Origin: Turritopsis dohrnii
Lineage: Eukaryota > Cnidaria > Hydrozoa > Anthoathecata > Oceaniidae
Direction of reading: 5' to 3'
Assembly (NCBI GenBank): GCA_027922465.2
Contig: BQMF02000160.1
Coordinates: 682,001-746,000 of the forward strand
Length of the DNA: 64,000 bases
In this document: in pieces, positions 36,501 through 45,403 of the stretch
How positions within the stretch are numbered: the stretch's first letter is position 1
How the letters are laid out: each line of letters starts with the position of its first letter
The notes under the pieces: model-generated
Databases searched by the model: none
What the model was told of the DNA's origin: nothing
The model's input: the letters and a program-made list of their open reading frames with translations, nothing else
Made by a program: the position numbers and the translations under genes

Positions 36501-39500
36501 TTTCCTAGGAACTGCATATTTATGCTGTTTTAAAATAATTTCATGAGTTTTTGTTAGTGATAAGTATATGAAAGTATGAATAAGTCCATGAATATCAACA
36601 TCATTTTTAATATTGTTAGTTTGTGTATAATATCACTAAAGAGATCTTAGATAATGCCCACAAGTTACACATTAACCTTTGGACTAAAACAATTTTACAC
36701 TAGTTCAATGTGGTCATTTGTGAGAGGTAGTTTGACACTGGCTTGATTGCGTTATATTATTTTGTTATAGTGCATGAAAATAAAATGTGCCTTTTGCCCA
36801 AGGATCCAGGTCCTTGCTATGCCTTATTCCAAAGATTTCATTATGATTGGCAGAAAAAGAGGTGTTCTCGATTTAATTATGGTGGATGTCAAGGAAACGA
36901 CAATAACTTTATGTCATTGAAAGAATGCGAAGAAACCTGCCAAGGTTTGTTTACTTTATATTTTATTAAACATTTAATTCAATTGACAATGACAAGTATT
37001 TTCCTGTCATTAAGATCTTGATTTAAGATAATATTTGATAGATTCAAGAGAAACAGAATAATGATTGAATGATTGCGAGAGCTTGAATGTGATGATTTTA
37101 CTTGAAACTTTCACATAGTAGTTGTTGCAACATCTATTTGATCATAATTAAATAATTTCCCTTCTAGCAATTATTTTGTTAATCTTTCTTACTTAAGTTA
37201 CAAATGATCAAAAGCCACCAAGTGGAACGGAGAAACCTATTGTATCTACTGCTAAAACTGTTGCCACTGTGAAGACTACAGTACCAGTAACAAAAGCCCC
37301 ACCCACACAAATTCCAGATGAGGTGGACATCTGTAAGTTATACTTATTGTTTTTCATTTTCAAATTGTGAAAGATATCATTTTGAAATTGGTTTGGGTGT
37401 ACTATGTACAGAGGCATAGCAAGAGAACATTCAAAATTTGTGGAGGGGAGTTTAAAGTAAGTTACGTGCTTTGTTGTGAGCAATATGATAGCTCCAATCT
37501 TTTTTTGTAGATAACCCATTGAATCCTTGTTCAGTTGAGGCAGATTATGCAAATCAAAGAAAAATCAAACATAATTTGACTGGTGGTTTTGTGCCTCAAT
37601 GTGAATCTAATGGCGATTATAAACTAATGCAGGTTCACGGTGGTACAGGGTTTAGATGGTGTGTTGACTCCAAATCTGGACGCATAGTTGAGGGCACAAT
37701 GACTGGTCCTGGAAAACCTGATCCTGAATGCACTGCTGGAAGTATGTACAAATATTAAATTGTTATTAAGAGTGTACTTTTGGTGGCAACAAAATGATTT
37801 TTTTGGATATAAGACAGACTATATATGAAGTTGTGACTTGGACACTAACATTTGAACATATGGGCGATCGTTTTATATTCTATCTTACCTACTTTATTAA
37901 TTAGGCTTACATCTTTAAAAACTATTTCTGATTTAAGCCCCCCTACATTGTTTTAATTAGTGGCTAGGCTTGATCTTCTTTTCTTATTTTGATTCTTTGG
38001 TTTTTTTCAAGTATAACATTGAAGAATTTATAGTAATTTCAGTATTTCATTATAGGCTTATCTTGACAGTTTATAAAGTGATACTAAGGTTCTCCTGGAG
38101 TTTAGTTTCTTGAAGTTTCTCAGACACATTTTCCTTAAACTGTTAATGATTTGATAATAACAACCTCAAGGCACTAAATGAAATTTTTACAAAGTATTTC
38201 ATGATATGATAAATTTGAAGGTACCTTAATGTGGCACTAAATGTCGCGAGCACAAAATGTTGCAAGCATTAATTGTTGAGAGCACCATAAACTGTCAAAA
38301 GTTGCATACATTAAAAGTCGCGAGACACCATTTTGAGAAAATATTTTGTACGCATAATAAAATCTTGTAAAATGCATAAATTGAAGCAATTTTGAGTAAT
38401 GTTCCTGTAAAGACATCACTGTCAATAAGAATGCAGTCTCTTTCTGTATTGGCTGACTTCCGTGAGGGGCAATTCTTCAGGGCTTCACTTTTCCGAGAGG
38501 AGAAAAAATAGCTGGAAATCTGCGGAATGTTTCTGTGTAGATATTTAAAAGTTGCGAGCACAGAAAGTTGCGAATCCTGAAAAGAAAAATGTTGTGTACA
38601 CAAAATGTTGCAAAATTCGCAATAATTTGCTCATGACCTTTTGTGTCTATTAGGTATATTATATTTTGTTGGGCTATGAAGTATATGAATTTCATGACAA
38701 GATATAAGAGGTGACCATGCTAGTGGGTGCCATTTCTTCTGGGTTTAATCAATATCAATTAATTAGTAACTGGAACCAAATAATGATTTAATGATAGTGA
38801 GAGCTTGAATATAAAGATTTTACTTGAAACATTCACATAGTAGTTACTGTTACAAAATAATAACTTTCATAATAACTTAATAAATAGCCTTCTAGTGACT
38901 ATTTTCTTTATTGTTCTTACTTTAGATACAAATGGGCAAAAGCCACCAAGTGGAACCGAGAAACCTACTGTATCTACTGCTAAAACTGTTGCTACTGTGA
39001 AGACTACAGTACCAGTAACAAGAGCCCCACCCACACAAATTCCAGATGAGGTGGACATATGTAAGTTATACTTATTGTTTCTCAATTTCAAATTGTGAAA
39101 GATATCATTTTGAAATTGGCTTGAGTGTGCTATGTATAGAGGCATAGCAAGATATCAGTCAAAGTTTGTTGGGGAGAATTTAGTCATTGCAAAGAAAAGA
39201 AAAAACATGCTAGTAACCTAATTGACACTTAAAATGGAAAAGAATTATCACAAGTCTTTCACTTTTTTTTGACGATCTCTGATTATGCTTATGTATTTTC
39301 CAAAGAATGGCATTAGTTTGCTTAGAAGACTATGTATTTTGAATTAACAGGAAATTCTTGATTAATCTTAAAGTACTTCATGTTTTTTGTTGTGAGTGAT
39401 ATGATAACTTCAATCTATTTTTTATAGATAACCCATTGAATCCTTGCTCAGTTGAGGCAGATTATGCAAATCAAAGAAAAATAAAACATAATTTGACTGG

Positions 39501-42500
39501 TGGTTTTGTGCCTCAATGTGAATCTAATGGCGATTATAAACTAATGCAGGTTCACGGTGGTACAGGGTTTAGATGGTGTGTTGACTCCAAATCTGGACGC
39601 GTAGTTGAGGGCACAATGACTGGTCCTGGAAAACCTGATCCTGAATGCACTGCTGGAAGTAAGTACAAATGTTAAATTGTTGCTAAGAATATACTTTTGG
39701 TGGTAACGAAATATTTTTTTGGATATAAGACAGACTATATAAAGTTGTGACTTGGGTACTAACATTTGAACATAATGGGCGATCGTTTTATATTCTATTT
39801 TACCTACTTTATTAATAATTTTAGACTTACATCTTTAAAGATGTAGTTCAGTTTCTTGAAGTTTCTCAGACAAATTTGACTTAAATTGTTGATGATTTGA
39901 TAATAACAACCTCAAGGCACTAAATGAATTTTTTCAGAGAATGTATCTTGGCCTCCAACAAAATGTGAAGATGAACGAGCAAAGGCATTAAAACAAGTGC
40001 ACATGATCCCTGATATACTTGTTCCGATGTGTGATCCGGATGATGGCCTGTATTCTGAAATCCAGTATGGTGGAATGCTACGTGGTAAATGGTGTGTTGA
40101 CCGTCTCACAGGCGAAACCATTAAGGGTACTTACGTTGAAGAAGGAAATCCAACTTGTCCAAGTATGTTATGTGATTTATTTCCTTCTATAATCAGTAAC
40201 ATTGAAGAATAGTAAGATATTAGTGTTACCCAGTAATTTGTTACAGGATGAATTTGAAGGTATATATACTCTGCAAAGCATTTGAGTTTCATTGAGCTTG
40301 ATAAAACTTTGGTTCTTTCTTTCAGAGAATGTATCTCGCCCTCTGACAAAATGTGAAAATGAGCGTGGAGAGGCGTTGAAAGAAATTCACAGGATTCCTG
40401 ATGTCTTCGTTCCGATATGTGATCTGGAGGATGGCCTGTATTCTGAAATCCAATCTGGTGGTATGCTAGGTGGTAAATGGTGTGTAGACCGTCTCACAGG
40501 TCAAATCATCAATGGCACTTATGTTAAAAATAGAGATCCAACATGTCGTACGTTATGTGTTTTATTCCCTTCACTTATGTTAGTGTACTAATGATCACAT
40601 TTCTGTATTTTTTTCATTGGTTCTTAGATCCAGTAATTGAAATACATTATGATGGTTCTTCTGAAACTTCAAAGAGTAATGCAACAGGTGGTAGTTCTAC
40701 TGAAGGTGCTACTCCAAATGGGAATACTTTGAGTGGTGATTTGACTAAAGGTGAAAACCATGGAGAAAGCACTTTACCATTCCCTGAACCGGAGGCACCA
40801 CCTGTTGAAGCAGACATTTGTAAGTATTTATGTTGTTTTCTTTTTGTGTTTCTATAGTCAGTGATTGAAATTGTTTTGTTTAAGTAGTAAACGATTCTTA
40901 GATGAAATTGCATGCTTCTAAATTCATTATTGTGTTGTACTTTGATATTTGTATAAACTGTGTATTAAACATTATTTTGATAGTTGAAGGATACCATACA
41001 AAGATTCCATTTTTGTAAAATACTATGAGCGATATGTCAGTAAAATGCTCTTGGTCATTTTTCTCCTTAAAATCTCAAATTTTTACCAGTCTTTAGTATC
41101 TATGTCCACACCAGTTTTTCTTGACATTAATCCTCCAGCAATTCTACTGCGGAAGCAATATAAAGACAGTTATCAAAATGAAATGACATTAGTTTGTCTA
41201 CAAGAGCTTTCACCAGACTTTTTTTTAATCATACAGTAATTTGGTGATATCAATCTTTCATAATCCTTACATATCATTGAATCAGAGGTAATGTGAGGAA
41301 TTTGAGAAAAGAATAGGAAAGCTAAATCTCCAAGTTTTACTGATGGAATGTAATGGAAGTTGAAGAAATGAATTTGATCCACCATTGGTACAATTATAAC
41401 AGCACATGCTAACAATTGTTACTTTTATTATTTCAATACTTAGCCAACCCCCAGAACCCCTGCTTGGTAGAGCTTGATTTTGCAAGGCAAGCCAACTTGG
41501 CCGAGCATCGTATTGGTGGTTTTGAACCACAATGTGAACCAAATGGCGACTATAAAGAAATTCAACGTCATGGAAGTACTGGCCAGAGTTGGTGTGTTAA
41601 CCCGAAAACTGGGCGCGAGGTGCCTGGAACACGGGTTGGACCTGGAAGAGGAGATCCAGATTGCACCGGTTGAGTGACATTTATTTATTTAAAATGCACC
41701 TCTGGAAGAAATCCATTATCCAGAAAATACTTGTTTCTTGGATTTTATTAGACTTTCTGCTGATTGAAATGCTTTAATGGTAACTAACTTACAAACTTAT
41801 CTTTACAGGAAAGGGGCATGATGTATTGACCCCACCAGTATTGACTCCACCACCACCGCCTCCGACTACAGAAACAACTACTGCATTGGCAACCACTACT
41901 GTTACCACACAGTCAACTGTTCTGGCGACCACAACACCAACGCCACGGACACTCACTTCTACACAGCTTACAACCACGCCATCTACGACCAAGACCGATT
42001 CGCAGTCTAGTAGCGACAATTCTTTAAGGGAGGAGCTATTGAGTAAGTCAATATTTTCAAGAACTATATCCAGTAGACGTTTTGATAGTAAACTCACTTT
42101 CGATCTTTGCAGCCGTTGTGTCGTTTCAAATCGGAATAATAATGATGTTTTGCTGATCGAATTTGACGACATTCCTGAGAATGTCGATCTATGATATCGG
42201 AATCAAAAATTTGTTTTACTGCGTCCGCGTCGAGAAAGCCTACTCTGCATGATTTAAAATTCATTCCGAAAATTGCAATCATCAGGGAATAGACCACACT
42301 CGATGAGATGACTCATCCTTAAATTTTTACTCTTTTTTTGTAAATTTATTTTTGTATAAAACTCTCACTGTAAAGGGCGATAAAAATGTAATGCTCTGAA
42401 AAAAAATCTAACGGCTAAGATGAACTAGATAAAGTTGAATGACTTTCAAAAATAACAAGCGGAGGATGGGAAAGATTGAACTATTGCTATTGCTATCGTT

Positions 42501-44298
42501 GTAACCAAACCCCATCAATTTTATAGAACTAGCTGAAAACTGTCCGTATAAAATTGGCACGAACCTCACGAAGATTGGATGTTACAACGATGACCAACAG
42601 ATACCTCGACCATTGCCGGTGCTTTTATTCAACGAAACAAGTATCAATGTAAACGTAAAATCAGAATGGACCACGTTTGTACGAGGCCTTGTATGCAAGT
42701 GTGCAGTGGAGACACGAAAGCGAGGCTGGTTTACATTTGGTATACAAGACTACGGTAAGACTTTTTAATCATTAAACTGCGCTCCAATTAGACGATTGTT
42801 TGCACGCCCCTAGAACAGAAACGCACTTGCAAATACCAATGGGGAATCCTATTTGTCTGAACGATCGTCTTTCGCACGATAAAAAGTTTCAATGAATTTA
42901 TTCTTTGTCGTAAAAAAAAAACGTCTTGTGCATCATCTGAAAATCCTTTTGATGGCATGATTTATGCGTTTTATTGACCTGTGCAAAAATCCTTTTTATG
43001 AAACCCACCTGCATGAATCTGTACTTGAAATCATCATGGCACCAAATATACCGAAGCATAATCATTTCAAAATAACGGATGAGAGAAGTCAGAACACAGA
43101 ATACATGACTTCGGCCTATGACTTTCTTTCGGATTGAATTTCAAAAGGATATGAATTACATTTCCATTTCTAAAACATGTCTATTCTATGAAGGTGAATG
43201 TCTATTCTATGTAGGTAACATGTCTATTCTATGAAGGTGAATGTCTATTCTATGTAGGTAACATGTCTATTCTATGTAGGTGAATGTTTCTCCGGTCCGG
43301 ACGAAGGGCGTTATGACGAAGATAAAGAAGCGCCAGTAGACATGTGTATTGGTGAAGATCAAAATGATTGTCAGAAAGACAATCAAGCATGCGCAGGTAT
43401 CTCTAAAAAAGATAGCACGTCCAAGAGGAAGATGTTCGCTAATTATGTGTTCATGATTAAGACCGCTAAACATACAGAAATTGAACGTATCGAGTAAGTT
43501 CTTCTTTAGTTTTAACTAAACACATTATTTTATAGCATAGGCGGACGTGGAGCCTCTTATTCTGGGAAGGGCAGGAGTAAGCCGCAAAACTAATAACCGG
43601 ATTACATTATGAACTTATTTAACAAAGCTTTAAGTCCCATTTACACCAAGAGAAATATCCCGCTTTCGGTGCAATTATTAGTTATCGTTGCAAATTTTAC
43701 AGAAAAGTAGCACCGATTTGAACTTTCCCCTTGACTAATCATGCAGTAAACCAAACATAACTATGCTTCAGTTGATAACAGCCTTTAAGTCTTTTTGTCT
43801 TTATGTTTCTGTTACAATACTTAATCAGTTAATTTACATTGGTGTCACCAGGGGCAAATACTCCAAAATATTTGGTAGCTAAGCAACCTTGCATTTGCTC
43901 ATCCGACTCTTACCGTTCATGTTCTATCGAGCAAATTCGTTAAATGAAGGAGACGTGTGATTGAGACGTTGTAGAATACTTTCAGAATAAGGCTTGATTA
44001 TTTCGAGTTCCGATAGGTGGAATATTTTCAAAACTTGCAGTGTTCTCTCCCGGAAAACTGTGTAATACGAGCAAGACAATGACGTCACACATCCAGACTT
44101 CCAGGCAACAGAATAAAACATGTGTAATAGGCGTCAATACTTTGCAACTACATTCCACGTACAAGGTGTGTGCATGAGGAATGGAATGCGTGTAGATAAT
44201 TTTTTCTCTGCATAATTATCTTTCGTAGGTACGACAAAAAGAAACGAAAGCGAAGTGCTAAGAAAAGCGAACGAAAGCATAGTCGACATCATCTCTGA
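30526..44298 (+). CDS. secreted VWA - thyroglobulin-1 (x10) - Kunitz (x2) protein, 23 exons
   Basis: Exons: 30526-30592, 31702-32162, 32442-32613, 33380-33472, 34080-34406, 34506-34736, 35011-35244, 35319-35492, 35684-35893, 36077-36316, 36771-36944, 37198-37332, 37511-37741, 38926-39060, 39428-39658, 39938-40162, 40326-40547, 40628-40819, 41444-41668, 41809-42042, 42527-42754, 43280-43493, 44229-44298. All phases agree and give 1574 residues. Order: signal peptide (MELCLLLSIFLSTYT), VWA with MIDAS D60-S-S-G-S64, Thr-rich linker, three thyroglobulin-1 (Tg1) repeats, Kunitz 1, two Tg1, Kunitz 2, linker+Tg1 twice, two Tg1, linker, Tg1, Thr/Pro mucin-like linker, a Cys-containing domain and a basic tail (KKKRKRSAKK). 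Tg1 domains can inhibit cysteine proteases and Kunitz domains inhibit serine proteases. VWA suggests adhesion or matrix anchoring. The role is inferred; I know no named orthologue. Confidence 0.88.
30810..30926. mobile_element. small pogo/Tigger-like MITE in intron 1
   Basis: 117 bp between TA dinucleotides. The left end is CAGTACACTCTCTATAATTC and the right end is GAGTTAGAGAGAGTCTACTG. ACTCTCTNTAATTCGA-type termini are typical of the pogo branch of Tc1/mariner. No coding content. Confidence 0.7.
30968..31562. mobile_element. pogo/Tigger-like MITE in intron 1, larger copy
   Basis: 595 bp between TA dinucleotides. The left end is CAGTCGACTCTCCTCTAATT and the right end is ATTAGAGAGAGTCGACTG. 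It is related to the 117-bp element just upstream. Stops interrupt all frames, and no transposase motif was seen. Confidence 0.75.
31702..32613 (+). other. VWA domain exons of the multi-domain gene
   Basis: Two exons encode one von Willebrand factor A domain. The metal-ion site is DSSGS at residues 60-64 after LDLVLAI, the Thr lies in NGETWIELG, and the distal Asp lies in VVVMYTDGKST. C49 precedes the domain and a DDVCG cysteine closes it. With all metal-site residues present, metal-dependent ligand binding is likely. Confidence 0.88.
32614..34079. other. introns around a Thr/Ser linker exon
   Basis: Contains only one 93-bp exon (33380-33472), which encodes a Thr/Ser-rich linker (VSTSTTPTWAVTTTSS). 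The rest is A+T-rich intron with no repeat or frame that I can support. Confidence 0.5.
35319..35492 (+). other. Kunitz domain 1 exon (P1 arginine)
   Basis: One phase 1-1 exon codes a full BPTI/Kunitz domain with six cysteines: CLLPKHIGPCRAAVSKYYF, then CEKFTYGGCNGNANNF and CHVKC. The residue after the second Cys (P1) is Arg, which predicts inhibition of trypsin-like proteases. Confidence 0.92.
36771..36944 (+). other. Kunitz domain 2 exon (P1 tyrosine)
   Basis: Same-length phase 1-1 exon with all six cysteines: CLLPKDPGPCYALFQRF, CSRFNYGGCQGNDNNF, CEETC. P1 is Tyr, which predicts chymotrypsin- or elastase-like targets rather than trypsin. Confidence 0.92.
37040..39930 (+). repeat. tandem duplication of a linker + Tg1 exon pair
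   Basis: Exons 37198-37332 and 37511-37741 recur as 38926-39060 and 39428-39658. The Tg1 exons show only about three base differences and one residue change (Ile to Val). Flanking introns match too: GAGAGCTTGAAT upstream and GGATATAAGACAGACTATAT downstream. The first unit ends near 38190, where CTCAAGGCACTAAATGAA continues into exon 39938 only in the second unit. The second copy's inner intron is about 190 bp longer. Confidence 0.88.
42527..43493 (+). other. C-terminal Cys domain of the multi-domain protein
   Basis: Exons 42527-42754 and 43280-43493 encode a domain with NCPYKIGTNLTKIGCYNDDQ, RPLPVLLFNE, VCKCAVETRKRGW, FGIQDYGECFSGPDEGRYDE and CIGEDQNDCQKDNQACAG. The FGIQ.YGECxSG core resembles an unnamed invertebrate extracellular domain I recall from cnidarian proteins. 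I cannot give a formal family name. The basic tail follows in exon 44229-44298. Confidence 0.7.
43178..43285 (+). repeat. five tandem 21-22 bp units ending in a splice acceptor
   Basis: Units beginning TGTCTATTCTATG start at 43178, 43199, 43221, 43242 and 43264. They alternate between AAGGTGAA and TAGGTAACA endings. The last unit, TATGTAG^GTGAATG, is the acceptor used for the exon at 43280. Confidence 0.9.
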
Positions 44299-44956
44299 AG
44301 CAAAGTGGATAGACATCATTAAAATTTTAACGACTTTTAAAAGGAGTTTTCACAAATTAATTATTCAACATCGATGATTTGGGAAACTAGTTCGTTAGTT
44401 CCGCTGGTGCTTCATGACCCTTTATTTTCCGGCGTTCGATCCATATCTCAAAAAGTTTGACCATGGATGTTTAACAAATGTTTAACCTATTAATTTTTTC
44501 CATTTGTCGTTGGGATAGTTAAAAGCAACTGAAATTTTTAAAACGAGGTCACACTTATTGGCTAAGCCATAACACGACATCTTAGCTGAAATTCGGGAAT
44601 GTTTTTTTCGTAACACGAAAACGAGGCCTGTTTGGATATTTCAACTGGATTGCGCGAAAGGTATATTCTTCTAGTTACTATCTGACGCGAATTTTCCCGA
44701 TTCGGTTATGAGAATCGTTTTAAATCAAGTGTATTGTTTCTTTGAGTTCTGTTTAATGTAGTATATAAAACATCTTTTGTAATTATTATAATGATCTAAT
44801 CGTTAGTTGAAGACAAATATAATCCATCTCATATCATCTCGTACATGTGTGTTGTTACCTGATGTTTGCAATTGAAACAATTTTGGTTCAATATTTTATT
44901 TATATTATAAGAAAAAACATAGTTATCAGAATCTATAAAAAACGTTTGTAAGATGG

Positions 44957-45012
44957 TGGTTATATGAAAGAAATTGTCCCGGCTAAGCGGGATAATTTCT
45001 TCCATATAACCA
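44957..45012. repeat. 25-bp stem hairpin
   Basis: TGGTTATATGAAAGAAATTG plus TCCCG pairs with its inverse across a 6-base loop (GCTAAG), with two mismatches. It is likely a tiny foldback repeat; it lies about 0.65 kb past the stop codon of the upstream gene. Confidence 0.75.
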
Positions 45013-45279
45013 GCCCCTAAGATGCTCTTTCGCTATTCTCAGGCTAAACATTTAAATATCTTAGGATTAATACAATTCAGCAATAATAGTGTATTTGAGA
45101 AAGGGAATCATCCTTTAAAATATAAAGAAGCACTTAACTCTAGAATGAACGGACATTGACAAAAATCTTGTCCGACAATAACACATTTCAAGATGGTTGA
45201 ATACTTTTTCATTTTCTTCTTCTGGCTATTCTCAAATCCAAATAGGTGAAACATTATCCTGACTGAATTATAAAAAATA

Positions 45280-45403
45280 ACGTGAACGTTTTAGGTTTAA
45301 AACATTTCGTGCAATAAAAAGATATTGTCATAGAACTATGTGGATAAAAAGTTATTTCCGTCATTCTATAAACATGTTTCATTTTTAAGTGGAAATACAG
45401 GAC
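45280..45403 (+). repeat. 124-bp direct repeat, left copy
   Basis: ACGTGAACGTTTTAGG through AAGTGGAAATACAGGA recurs at 51441-51564 in the same orientation with a few differences. The two copies bracket the STAND-like pseudogene. Confidence 0.85.

Noticed and set aside
41789..42172. 127-codon minus-strand frame rich in Val and Ser
   Set aside because: Antisense of the Thr/Pro linker exon 41809-42042, which has correct splice sites and phase.
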